Positions 1-8,773 of a stretch of 64,000 nt of DNA are shown one piece after another; the first letter of the stretch is position 1; each line of letters starts with the position of its first letter. Position numbers and translations under genes: made by a program. The stretch is from Pseudoclavibacter sp. RFBB5 (GTDB lineage: Bacteria; Actinomycetota; Actinomycetes; Actinomycetales; Microbacteriaceae), in contig NZ_PSTZ01000010.1 of assembly GCF_002931555.1 (NCBI RefSeq), positions 267,320 through 331,319 of the forward strand, read 5' to 3'. The notes under the pieces were generated by a model. The model was not told the origin of the DNA. It worked only from the letters and a program-made list of their open reading frames with translations, and searched no databases.

Positions 1-2
1 CT

Positions 3-365
3 GCGGGGAGAGCCCTCGAACGGGGAGCCGACGCCGTGCTCGCCACCCTCGGAGGAGCAGGCGCCATCTACCGAGACGCCACCACCAGCCTCTTCGCCAC
101 CCCGCCACCCACTCGCGTGCGCAGCACCGTCGGAGCAGGCGACTCGTCGCTCGCCGGCTACCTGCTCGCGAGCGTCACCGGGGCCACCCCCGAACGCGCC
201 CTCGCCCAAGCCGTCGCCCACGGAAGCGCCGCAGCTTCCCTCCCCGGCAGCGGAGTCCCATCCCCCGAGCAGACACAGCCGGACCTCGTCCGCATCGACC
301 ACCTCGCCACCACCGGCGAACACAGCAACAGCATCGCAACCAGCACCAAGGAGAACGCATCATGA
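3..365 (+). CDS. fruK: 1-phosphofructokinase, C-terminal part (5' end outside window)
   Basis: C-terminal ~120 residues of a PfkB-family sugar kinase; the reading frame is open from the window edge, so the gene starts upstream. The PfkB signature STVGAGDSSLAGYLLA is visible, including the GAGDS anion-hole and catalytic Asp region. Family role: ATP-dependent phosphorylation of fructose 1-phosphate to fructose 1,6-bisphosphate in the cytoplasm. The stop codon overlaps the fruA start (ATGA at 362-365), so the two are translationally coupled. FruK next to a fructose EIIABC is the standard arrangement and makes this assignment firmer than for an isolated PfkB kinase. Confidence 0.9.
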   Translation, partial: AGRALERGADAVLATLGGAGAIYRDATTSLFATPPPTRVRSTVGAGDSSLAGYLLASVTGATPERALAQAVAHGSAAASLPGSGVPSPEQTQPDLVRIDHLATTGEHSNSIATSTKENAS

Positions 366-2398
366 CCACCTACATCACGCCAGGGCTCGTCGCCCTCGAC
401 GTCGACCTGGGTGCGGACAAGACCGATGTCATCCGCAACCTCGCCGAACGCGTCGTCTCGCAGGGCCGCGCGACCGACGCCGCAGGGCTCGCCGCCGACG
501 CCCTCGCCCGCGAAGAACAGGGAGCGACCGGCGTGCCTGGCGGCATCGCCATCCCGCACTGCCGCTCCGGCGCCGTCACCGAGGCCACGCTCGCCATGTC
601 GCGCCTCAACCCGGGTGTCGACTTCGGCGCCCACGACGGGCCCAGCGACCTCGTCTTCTTCATCGCCGCCCCCGACGGCGCCCACGACGAGCACCTCCAG
701 ATGCTCTCCAAGCTCGCCCGCTCCCTCATGGTCCCCGAGTTCAACGACTCGCTCCGCGCCGCGACCACCCCGGAAGAGATCGTCGCGATCGTCGAGAAGG
801 CCCTCGAGCCCGAGGAAGCCAAGCCGGCAGCTGCTGCCGCACCCGCGGCTCCCGCCGCGAGCGGAGCATCCACCGGCCCCGTCATCGTCGCCGTCACGTC
901 CTGCGCCACCGGCATCGCCCACACCTTCATGTCAGCGGATGCGCTCACCGCGAAGGCCAAGGAGATGGGCATCGAGTTCTACGTCGAGCCGCAGGGCTCC
1001 TCGAAGGTCACGCCCCTCGACCCCGCCATCATCAAGCGCGCAGACGCCGTCATCTTCGCCAACGACGTCGACGTGCGCGACCGCGGCCGCTTCGCCGGCA
1101 AGCCCGTCGTGCAGTCGCCCGTGAAGCGCGGCATCGACCACCCGGACGAGCTGCTGGGCGAGGCCGTCGCCGCAGCCAAGGACCCGAACGCCAAGCGCGT
1201 CCCGGCCGTCGACTCCAGCGAAGCATCCGAGAACAACGCCAACGAGAGCGTCGGCGCCCGCATCAAGCGCTGGCTGCTCACCGGCGTCAGCTACATGATC
1301 CCGTTCGTCGCAGGTGGCGGCCTCCTCATCGCCCTCGGCTTCCTCCTCGGCGGCTACGACATCGTCAGCGACGGCCGCAACACCGACATCATCCTGCAGA
1401 ACTCGCTCTTCAACCTGCCGCCAGACGAAGCAACCCGCTCGGGCCTCCTCGTCTACCTCGGCGCAGTCGCATCCGCCATCGGGCAAGCCTCCATGGGCTT
1501 CCTCGTGCCAGCCCTCGCCGGCTACATCGCCTACGCCATCGCCGACCGTCCAGGCATCGCGCCCGGCTTCGTCGCCGGTGCCGTCGCAGGCATCATGGGC
1601 GCCGGCTTCATCGGCGGCATCGTCGGTGGCCTCATCGCAGGTGGCGCGGCCTACTGGATCGGCTCGTGGAACGTGCCCCGCTGGATGCGCGGCCTCATGC
1701 CGGTCGTCATCATCCCGCTCGTCGGCTCCATCATCGCCTCCGGCCTCATGGTCATCCTCCTCGGCGGCCCCATCGCGGCCCTCACCAACGGCCTCAACAC
1801 CTGGCTCACCGGCCTCACCGGCGCCAGCGCCGTACTCCTCGGCATCATCCTCGGCACCATGATGTGCTTCGACCTCGGAGGCCCCGTCAACAAGGTCGCC
1901 TACGCGTTCGCAGTCGCCGGCCTCGGCGCCGGATCCTTCGACAACCAGGCACCCTGGATGATCATGGCCACCGTCATGGCAGCCGGCATGGTCCCGCCGC
2001 TCGCCATGGCACTCGCCACCACCATCGCACCGCGCCTCTTCTCCCCCGTGGAGAAGGAGAACGGCCGCGCGGCCTGGCTTCTCGGAGCTGCCTTCATCTC
2101 CGAAGGCGCCATCCCGTTCGCCGCAGCCGACCCGCTGCGTGTGATCCCCGCGAGCATCCTCGGTGGTGCCGCCACCGGGGCCATCACCATGGCCACGGGC
2201 GTCACCTCGCAGGCACCCCACGGCGGAATCTTCGTGTTCTTCGCCATCGGCAACCTGCTCTGGTTCGTGCTCGCGATCCTCATCGGAACCGTCATCTCCG
2301 GCCTCACCGTCATCGCCCTCAAGAAGTGGGTGCGCAAGGCACCGGTCGACGCCGACGTGCCAGTCGCCGCCTCGCTGCAGGGCGAGCTCGCGCACTAG
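362..2398 (+). CDS. fruA: Fructose-specific PTS enzyme IIABC
   Basis: 678-residue fused phosphotransferase permease: imports fructose and delivers it as fructose 1-phosphate to FruK. Order of domains: EIIA (about 1-150) with the phospho-His in GGIAIPHCRSGAV; an Ala/Pro-rich linker (about 155-170); EIIB (about 175-275) with the phospho-Cys in VAVTSCATGIAHT; then a hydrophobic EIIC domain (about 305-660) with Gly-rich membrane segments and SEGAIPFAAADPLR. Length is typical of fused actinobacterial FruA. The ATG overlaps the fruK stop. General PTS proteins (EI, HPr) are not in the window. Confidence 0.95.
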   Translation: MTTYITPGLVALDVDLGADKTDVIRNLAERVVSQGRATDAAGLAADALAREEQGATGVPGGIAIPHCRSGAVTEATLAMSRLNPGVDFGAHDGPSDLVFFIAAPDGAHDEHLQMLSKLARSLMVPEFNDSLRAATTPEEIVAIVEKALEPEEAKPAAAAAPAAPAASGASTGPVIVAVTSCATGIAHTFMSADALTAKAKEMGIEFYVEPQGSSKVTPLDPAIIKRADAVIFANDVDVRDRGRFAGKPVVQSPVKRGIDHPDELLGEAVAAAKDPNAKRVPAVDSSEASENNANESVGARIKRWLLTGVSYMIPFVAGGGLLIALGFLLGGYDIVSDGRNTDIILQNSLFNLPPDEATRSGLLVYLGAVASAIGQASMGFLVPALAGYIAYAIADRPGIAPGFVAGAVAGIMGAGFIGGIVGGLIAGGAAYWIGSWNVPRWMRGLMPVVIIPLVGSIIASGLMVILLGGPIAALTNGLNTWLTGLTGASAVLLGIILGTMMCFDLGGPVNKVAYAFAVAGLGAGSFDNQAPWMIMATVMAAGMVPPLAMALATTIAPRLFSPVEKENGRAAWLLGAAFISEGAIPFAAADPLRVIPASILGGAATGAITMATGVTSQAPHGGIFVFFAIGNLLWFVLAILIGTVISGLTVIALKKWVRKAPVDADVPVAASLQGELAH

Positions 2399-2429
2399 GT
2401 CGCTCGCGTCGCGGACGCCTCCCTCTGAC

Positions 2430-2493
2430 TCGGGATGGGTTCCACGCTTCGAGATGGGTTGCACCCCATCCGGAAGCGCGGGACCCATCCCGA
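2430..2493. repeat. Intergenic palindromic repeat, type I, copy 1
   Basis: A 64-bp near-palindrome 32 bp after the fruA stop. Outer arms TCGGGATGGGTT and (GG)ACCCATCCCGA; an inner stem CGCTTC/GAAGCG then GATGGG/CCCATC around a short loop. The same architecture recurs at 36550-36613 and 45503-45566. In RNA it would fold to a long hairpin and could also act as the fruA terminator, but there is no T-tract. Confidence 0.8.
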
Positions 2494-2587
2494 GACTCGT
2501 TGAGGTGCGGCCACGCCCTCACACTCGTCCATCCGAGTAGTCCGCATCGTTACTCCAGCGAAACTTCCCTGCGGGCATACTCACACT

Positions 2588-4057
2588 ATGGACTTCATCA
2601 ACGAACTCATACTCGCCGGCGGTGACTTGCTGTGGACGTGGGCAGTGCTGCCCATCCTGGCCCTGCTCGGTGTGTACTTCACCATCCGCTCCGGCGTGGT
2701 CCAGTTCCGCCTCATCCCGGAGATGTTCCGTACCCTCACGAACAAGACCCCCCTCAACGAGGCGGGCGAACCGCAGTCGGTCTCCGCGTTCCAGGCATTC
2801 ACGATCTCCGCCGCATCGCGAGTCGGAGTCGGCAACATCGCCGGCGTCGGCACCGCGATCGCCATCGGCGGACCAGGCGCGGTGTTCTGGATGTGGGCGA
2901 TGGCGTTCATCGGCGGCGCGTCGAGCTTCGTGGAGTCCACGCTCGGGCAGCTCTACAAGGTGCGCGACAAGGACAGCTTCCGCGGCGGGCCCGCCTACTA
3001 CATGCAGTACGGGCTCAAGTCACGCTGGATGGGCATCCTCTTCGCCGTCATCCTCGTCATCTGCTTCCCCTTCGCCTTCAGCTCCCTCCAGGCGAACACC
3101 ATCTCGGCGACCGTCTCCGCGAGCTTCGACGGCGACGTAAGCTGGATCCCGTGGGTCGTCGGCATCGTCCTCGCCATCCTGACGGCGCTCGTCATCTTCG
3201 GCGGCGTGCACCGCATCGCCTCGATCACGCAGGCCGTCGTGCCCCTCATGGCCCTCATGTACCTCCTCATGGGCATCGTCATCGTCGGCATGAACATCGA
3301 CCAGCTCCCGGTCGTGTTCGGTCAGATCTTCACCCAGGCGTTCGGCTTCAACGAGGTGCTCGGCGCCACCGTGGGCACCATCATCATGACCGGCGTCAAG
3401 CGAGGCATGTTCTCCAACGAGGCAGGCCTCGGCTCAGCGCCGAACGCCGGCGCCAGCGCGGCAGTCACCCACCCCGTCAAGCAGGGCCTCGTGCAGACCC
3501 TCGGCGTCTACTTCGACACGTTCCTGGTCTGCTCGATCACCGCATTCATCGTCCTCGTCTCGACACCGGACCTCGCGGGGGCGGAACGAGGAATCGCCCT
3601 CACGCAAGCGGCCGTCGTCGGGGCGCTTGGGCCGTGGTCGAACATCCTGCTGAGCATCATCATCTTCCTGCTCGCGTTCAGCTCGATCATCGGCAACTAC
3701 TACTACGGCGAATCGAACATCGAGTTCATCAACCCGAACAAGACCGTGCTCCGCGTCTACCGCTTCGCCGTCGTGGCCGTCGTCCTCCTCGGATCCATCG
3801 CCTCGGCCGACCTCATCTGGAACACGGCAGACGGCATCATGGGGCTCATGGCGCTCGTGAACCTCGTCGCCATCGGCCTCCTCTCCGGCGTGGCCTTCAA
3901 GCTGCTGAAGGACTACACCGATCAGCGCAAGCTGGGCAAGGATCCCGTCTTCACGCGCTCACGGCTCCCGGAGCTCCAGGGCGTGCACTGCTGGGAGAAC
4001 GAGCTCAGCGTGACGGGCCCCGTCACCGTCGTCGACGAAGCCAAGGCGCGCGGCTGA
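2588..4057 (+). CDS. Alanine/glycine:cation symporter (AGCS family)
   Basis: 489-residue sodium:amino-acid symporter, typical AGCS/AlsT length, with about 10-11 hydrophobic segments. Diagnostic stretches are SAASRVGVGNIAGVGTAIA near residue 80 (the conserved family signature), GGPAYYMQYGL and KRGMFSNEAGLGSAPN. It imports Ala/Gly-type amino acids with Na+ (substrate inferred from the family). No Shine-Dalgarno is visible before the ATG, but a CATACT box at 2576-2581 is followed by exactly 6 nt and ATG, which fits a leaderless transcript. Followed by a strong terminator at 4096. Confidence 0.9.
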   Translation: MDFINELILAGGDLLWTWAVLPILALLGVYFTIRSGVVQFRLIPEMFRTLTNKTPLNEAGEPQSVSAFQAFTISAASRVGVGNIAGVGTAIAIGGPGAVFWMWAMAFIGGASSFVESTLGQLYKVRDKDSFRGGPAYYMQYGLKSRWMGILFAVILVICFPFAFSSLQANTISATVSASFDGDVSWIPWVVGIVLAILTALVIFGGVHRIASITQAVVPLMALMYLLMGIVIVGMNIDQLPVVFGQIFTQAFGFNEVLGATVGTIIMTGVKRGMFSNEAGLGSAPNAGASAAVTHPVKQGLVQTLGVYFDTFLVCSITAFIVLVSTPDLAGAERGIALTQAAVVGALGPWSNILLSIIIFLLAFSSIIGNYYYGESNIEFINPNKTVLRVYRFAVVAVVLLGSIASADLIWNTADGIMGLMALVNLVAIGLLSGVAFKLLKDYTDQRKLGKDPVFTRSRLPELQGVHCWENELSVTGPVTVVDEAKARG

Positions 4058-4095
4058 TCCGGCGCAGCTGAGGCAGCGCACCTGCCGCGCAGAAC

Positions 4096-4142
4096 AGAGC
4101 CGGGCCCGCATCCACTGATACGTGGATGCGAGCCCGGCTCTT
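4096..4142. terminator. Bidirectional terminator between symporter gene and nhaA
   Basis: 19-bp inverted repeat: GAGCCGGGCCCGCATCCAC, loop TGATAC, GTGGATGCGAGCCCGGCTC, one mismatch, followed by TTCTC on the plus strand. It lies between the ends of two convergent genes and would serve both. Confidence 0.85.
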
Positions 4143-4159
4143 CTCGGTTGACGCTGGAG

Positions 4160-5485
4160 TCAGCTCTCCTTGGTGTGCGGCTGCGCGTCGCGCCCGTCGA
4201 CGTGGGCATCGATCTCGGACTCGTCGGCGTCGCTTCCGATCGGCGTCCTGTCGATGTCGGGGATGCCGTCCTCGTTCATGTCGTCGCTGCGAGCGCGCTT
4301 CGCGTCGTGACGCAGCGTGATCGCGGCGAGCACGGCCGCGAGGAGGCTGCCGCCGAGCACGGCGAGCTTCGCAGCCGCCGTGTGCTCTGAGTCGGGGAAC
4401 GAGAGCTCGGCGATGAGCAGCGAGACCGTGAAGCCGATGCCGGTGAGGAAGCCGACCGGGAGCAGGTCTCTGACGCCGATCGCGTCGGGGAGCCTCAGCG
4501 GTGTCAGCTTCACGACGAGCGCTGTCATGCCGAGCACGCCGATGAGCTTTCCGAGCACGAGTGCCGCTGCGATCGCGATGAACACGGGCTGCGAGACCAC
4601 CGCTCCGAGACCATCACCGTCCACGATGTTCACACCGGCGGCGAAGAACGCGAAGACGGGCAGCGCGAAGCCCGACGAGAACGGACCGATCTTGTCGCCG
4701 AACCGATGCGTGCGCGAGTCGGTTTCGCCGTGGACCTTCTTAGATGGCACGCAGAACCCGAGCAGCACACCCGCGATGGTCGCGTGCACGCCCGCCTCGT
4801 GCATGAGCACCCAGGCGATGATCGCGATCGGCAGCAGCAGCCACCAGGAGGGGCGCTTGGAGCGGACGACGAGCAGGAAGACGCCGACCGCGACGAGCGA
4901 TCCGAGCAGCGCGAGCAGGTTGATGCCCGCCGTGTAGAAGATGGCGATGATGACAATCGCGAGGAGGTCGTCGACGACCGCGAGTGTCAGCAGGAAGGTG
5001 CGGACTCCGCGCGGGAGTCCGCGTCCGAAGATGGCGAGGACTCCCAGGGCGAAGGCGATGTCCGTCGCAGTCGGGATCGCCCAGCCGTGGAGCGCCGAGG
5101 TGTCGCCGAGGACGGACACCGCGATCACGTAGAGGATGGCCGGCATCGCCATGCCCGCGACGGCGCCGAGGACTGGCACCGCCGCCTCCTTCGGCTTGCG
5201 GAGGCTGCCCGAGACGAACTCGTGCTTCAGCTCCACGCCGACGGTGAAGAAGAAGACCGCGAGCAGGCCGTCAGCCGCCCAGGTCGCGAGCGACAGGTCG
5301 AGGTGGATGGCGGCTGGCCCGATCGTGATCGCGCTGAGCGCCTCGTAGCCTCCGCGCCACGGCGAGTTCGCCCAGATGAGGGCGATGGCGGCCGCGAACA
5401 GGAGGAGGGCCCCTCCGGTGGTCTCGCGCATGATCCACGCGTTCAGTCGCGCGAAGCCTGTCGGTCGAGTGGCGGGTGCTGTCAT
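4160..5485 (-). CDS. nhaA: Na+/H+ antiporter NhaA with acidic C-terminal tail
   Basis: 441-residue electrogenic Na+/H+ antiporter. Family hallmarks: ANSPWRGGYEAL after TM1, FFTVGVELKHEFVSG, the paired Asp motif in LTLAVVDDLLAIVII (ion-binding DD), and TGIGFTVSLLIAEL near the C-terminus. The ATG at 5485 is chosen because CAGGAG lies 4-5 nt upstream; an in-frame upstream extension has no NhaA similarity. After the last membrane segment there is a ~45-residue hydrophilic tail containing DMNEDGIPDID, which matches an EF-hand/dockerin-like D-x-N-x-D-G-x-x-D calcium loop; this is unusual for NhaA (see findings). Confidence 0.95.
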   Translation of the reverse strand: MTAPATRPTGFARLNAWIMRETTGGALLLFAAAIALIWANSPWRGGYEALSAITIGPAAIHLDLSLATWAADGLLAVFFFTVGVELKHEFVSGSLRKPKEAAVPVLGAVAGMAMPAILYVIAVSVLGDTSALHGWAIPTATDIAFALGVLAIFGRGLPRGVRTFLLTLAVVDDLLAIVIIAIFYTAGINLLALLGSLVAVGVFLLVVRSKRPSWWLLLPIAIIAWVLMHEAGVHATIAGVLLGFCVPSKKVHGETDSRTHRFGDKIGPFSSGFALPVFAFFAAGVNIVDGDGLGAVVSQPVFIAIAAALVLGKLIGVLGMTALVVKLTPLRLPDAIGVRDLLPVGFLTGIGFTVSLLIAELSFPDSEHTAAAKLAVLGGSLLAAVLAAITLRHDAKRARSDDMNEDGIPDIDRTPIGSDADESEIDAHVDGRDAQPHTKES

Positions 5486-5617
5486 GGTTCTCCTGACGTC
5501 TGAGACCGGCCAGCGGGTTGTGGCACAGCCGCCGACCAGACTTCCCGGCACACCGGGAGACGAGTCTACCGCTCGCCCGGCGTGCATAGCAGCGCGCATG
5601 CGGACGCGGCGCGGCGT

Positions 5618-8600
5618 TCAGAGGCCGCGGGTGAGGACCTCGTCGAGGGCTGCGACGAACGTGTCGGCGCTCGCCTTCGTGAAGCACAGCGGCGGCTTCA
5701 CCTTCAGGACGTTGCCGCGGTCGCCGGTGGGCTGCACGACGATGCCGATGGCGAGCATCCGGTCGCAGAGGGCGAGCGTCTCGGCCGTGGCCGGCTCGAG
5801 CGTCTCGCGGTCGCGCACCAGCTCGATGCCCTGGTACAGCCCGCGCCCGTGGATGGCGCCGATGAGCGGCTGCCGCTCTGCGAGACTCAGCAGCTGCTCG
5901 CGCAGGTAGCCGCCGATCTCGCGCGCGTTCTCCTGCAGCCGGTCGTCGCGCATGATGTCGAGCACGGTCACGCCGAGCCTCGCGCTGAGCGTGGAGCCGC
6001 CGGCGGAGGAGAAGAAGGTGCCCTGGTCGGCGAGGGCCTCGGCGATCTCGGAGCGCGTGATGACGGCGCCGAGCGGATGCCCGTTGCCCATGGCCTTCGC
6101 AACGGTCACCACGTCCGGCACGATGGGCTCGCCGTCAGGGCCGGCGTGCTGTTCGAAGCCCCAGAAGACGTCGCCCTGCCGCCCGTACCCGACCTGGACC
6201 TCATCGGAGATGACCACTCCCCCGCCGGCGCGGACCGCGTCGTAGACGGCGGCGAGGTAGCCCGGGGGCACCTCGATGGCACCCGCGTTGCCGTTCCGCG
6301 GCTCGGCGATGAACGTGCCGATCGGGGTTCCGGCGGCGGCGAGGCGCTCGAGCTCGGCGAGCGCATCCGCCGCGTACCGCTGACCCGCGTCGTCACCACG
6401 ATGCGTGCCCCGGTAGGCGTTGGGCGCGTCGAGCGCGTGCACCCAGGGCGCGCGCAGCTCGGCGGCGAGCGGATTGTCGGAGGTCGACGTCGAGACGGCA
6501 TCGGCCGCGTACGACCAGCCGTGGTACGACTCCTCGACGCAGGCGACGTCGTCGCGCCCCGCGAACGCCTTCGTGAGCCGGAGTGCGAGATCGACGGCCT
6601 CGGTGCCGCTGTTGACGAGCAGCACGGTGTCGAAGCTGTCAGGCAGAGTCTCGAGAAGCCGCCGGGAGAGCTCTGCGACCGACGCGTAGTTGAACCGTGA
6701 GTTGGTGTTGAGCATGCGCCACTGCTGCGCGACCGCGTCTGCAAGCACGGGATGCCCGTGGCCGAGGGCCGTGACGTTGTTGACCATGTCGAGGTAGTGG
6801 CGGCCAGCGGTGTCGATGAGCATCTCGCGCCAGCCGCGTTCGAACTGCGGCGGATGCGCGTAGTAGTGGCCTTGCAGGGGCGCGTAGGTGTCGAGTCGCG
6901 CGCGGAGGGTCTCGTCGGCTCCTGTTCCGGCTCCAGCTCTGCCCCCGCTCGGAGCGAGCCCGATGAGCTCGCTCGGGTCGCCGATGACGGCGAGCCAGGC
7001 CGGGAACTCCTCGGCGGTCACGAAGCGCGGGACCGGCGCGGCAGCGGCGTCCACCGCCGACACCTCGCCGAGTTGCAGGGAGACCTGCGCCCAGCCGGCG
7101 ATCTCGGCGAATGGGTCACCCTCGTCGACGCGAGTGGGGACAGCTGCGCTCTCTCCTTCGAGCGAGCGGCCCTCGACGAGCCCGCGGGCACCGGCGATCA
7201 CGAGTGTGCGCGTGCCGTCCGTAAGCGTGACGTGTCCCTCGGCCGAGGACACGAGGCCCGAGAACGGTGCCGTCAGTGCGAGGTCGTCTGTGCTGTACAG
7301 CTCGACGCCGGTGGCGACGTTGGCGGGGGCATCACGGGAGACGCCCACCGAGCGGGTGAGTCGCGGCTCGCCGAAGCGAGTCGCGGCGACCCCGCCCGTG
7401 CGGGCGGCGAGCAGCAGCAGCTGTGCCTCGGCTTCGGCCCCTTCGTCACCGAGCCAGGAGCCGTCGCGCAGTGCGGCGCTCGTGTGGTCGAGGGTGACGA
7501 CGCGGATGCGGCGGGCGAGTTCGGGGTCGAGGAGCGTCGCGCCCTTGGGTGCCGTGGCTGGCCCTGCCGCGACCGTGCGTCCGAGTGCTCGTCGGATCGC
7601 GGCCGTCGCGACGCGCGAGTCGAGGGCGGCCGGGACGGCGAAGATGGTCCACTCGCGCTCGAGGGCCTCCTCGGCGTAGTCGTTGCCCTCGTCGATGGCG
7701 ACCTGCTGCAGGCCGCTGACGACGAGGGTCGCGCCCCTGAGCACGATGAGCGGCCAGAGCGCGTCGATCTCGGCGTCGGTGAGCGGCACGACCGCGTCGA
7801 AGGCGCGGATGAGCGGCAGCACGGCGAGGGGGCGAGCGGGGTCGTGGTGGAACACGGCCGTGCAGGCGACCGCCAGCTCGGCGATGCGCCACCCCGTTCC
7901 CACGTCGCCGAAGTCGATGATGCCGGAGAGCTCGGGGCGGCCGAGCGCGCCGGCCGTCGCGACGAGGTTGTCGTCGGTGAGGTCGCCGTGGATGGCCTGC
8001 AGCGGCAGTTCGTGCTTGATGGGAGCAAGCGCGGCCGTGACGTCCTCGAGCGCGCCGAGCACGAAGGCCTGCCGTTCGGGCTCGGTGACGTAGCCGATGA
8101 GATCCTCGACGAGCTGTTCGCCGACGCGCAGATCCCACTGCAGCTCGCGGTCGAGACCGGGATGCTCGAAGCCGGCGAGCGTCGCGACGGCCTGCCCGAC
8201 GAGCGTGCCCATGGCCGCGATCGTTTCGGCGGAGAAGTGCTCGAAGTCGATGAGGGGCGTGCCCTCGACGAAGGCCAGCAGGCGGATGCTGTGCGGCGAC
8301 CCATCGACGTCGGCCGTCTCGATGTCGTGGCCGTTGACGCTGGGCAGCGGGGCGGGCGAGGGGTGGCCCGCCGCGTGCATCCGCCGCATGGCCTCGTTCT
8401 GCGCCTCGATCTCGTCGCGGCGCACGGCCCGGTTGCTGACCTTGAACAGGACGCGGCGGCTCGGCGCGTGCGGGAGTGAACCCGGCTCGGTGAACAGGAA
8501 GTTGCGGTCCTGCTGGCTGCCGAGCTCGCGAACCTCACCAGCGACGCCGTACAGCTCGGCCGCGATGCGACGCACCTCGTCGATCGTGATGTTCGGGCGC

Positions 8601-8647
8601 GGAAGGCCCTCTGCGAACGACGGAATGCCCTCTGCGAATGCGGCCAT
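5618..8647 (-). CDS. Fused APH-type kinase / lipoyl-like domain / class III PLP enzyme
   Basis: 1009-residue three-part protein. Residues ~30-350: aminoglycoside-phosphotransferase/homoserine-kinase-like fold with the Brenner motif HGDLTDDNLVA and metal-binding IIDFGDVG. Residues ~370-570: beta-rich segment resembling a lipoyl/M23-like hairpin (TAPFSGLVSSAEGHV). Residues ~590-1009: class III aminotransferase fold with NSGTEAVDLALRL, VISDEVQVGYGRQG and the PLP lysine in VTVAKAMGNGHPLGAV. Kinase plus AGXT2L-like PLP enzyme suggests phosphorylation of an amino alcohol (hydroxylysine or ethanolamine type) followed by phospho-lyase cleavage; an ordinary aminotransferase activity is the alternative. 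GGGGGAG precedes the ATG. The N-terminus carries a 21-nt in-frame duplication. Confidence 0.88.
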   Translation of the reverse strand: MAAFAEGIPSFAEGLPRPNITIDEVRRIAAELYGVAGEVRELGSQQDRNFLFTEPGSLPHAPSRRVLFKVSNRAVRRDEIEAQNEAMRRMHAAGHPSPAPLPSVNGHDIETADVDGSPHSIRLLAFVEGTPLIDFEHFSAETIAAMGTLVGQAVATLAGFEHPGLDRELQWDLRVGEQLVEDLIGYVTEPERQAFVLGALEDVTAALAPIKHELPLQAIHGDLTDDNLVATAGALGRPELSGIIDFGDVGTGWRIAELAVACTAVFHHDPARPLAVLPLIRAFDAVVPLTDAEIDALWPLIVLRGATLVVSGLQQVAIDEGNDYAEEALEREWTIFAVPAALDSRVATAAIRRALGRTVAAGPATAPKGATLLDPELARRIRVVTLDHTSAALRDGSWLGDEGAEAEAQLLLLAARTGGVAATRFGEPRLTRSVGVSRDAPANVATGVELYSTDDLALTAPFSGLVSSAEGHVTLTDGTRTLVIAGARGLVEGRSLEGESAAVPTRVDEGDPFAEIAGWAQVSLQLGEVSAVDAAAAPVPRFVTAEEFPAWLAVIGDPSELIGLAPSGGRAGAGTGADETLRARLDTYAPLQGHYYAHPPQFERGWREMLIDTAGRHYLDMVNNVTALGHGHPVLADAVAQQWRMLNTNSRFNYASVAELSRRLLETLPDSFDTVLLVNSGTEAVDLALRLTKAFAGRDDVACVEESYHGWSYAADAVSTSTSDNPLAAELRAPWVHALDAPNAYRGTHRGDDAGQRYAADALAELERLAAAGTPIGTFIAEPRNGNAGAIEVPPGYLAAVYDAVRAGGGVVISDEVQVGYGRQGDVFWGFEQHAGPDGEPIVPDVVTVAKAMGNGHPLGAVITRSEIAEALADQGTFFSSAGGSTLSARLGVTVLDIMRDDRLQENAREIGGYLREQLLSLAERQPLIGAIHGRGLYQGIELVRDRETLEPATAETLALCDRMLAIGIVVQPTGDRGNVLKVKPPLCFTKASADTFVAALDEVLTRGL

Positions 8648-8773
8648 GACTGCTCCCCCTCGAGTCGCCGACCGGTGCGCGGTCGAACCGAGGCAATGCT
8701 AGCGGCGGCCGCCGACATCGCGGTCGAGGGCGAGCGAACCAAGCGGACTGCCCGTCGCGTTCGACCCGCACGC

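Noticed and set aside
932..2488. 518-codon open frame antisense to fruA, and other long antisense frames (158-922, 6752-8479, 14298-15626, 28996-32586)
   Set aside because: Acidic or Arg/Gly-rich low-complexity translations without domains, opposite well-supported genes; expected by-products of high-GC codon bias.
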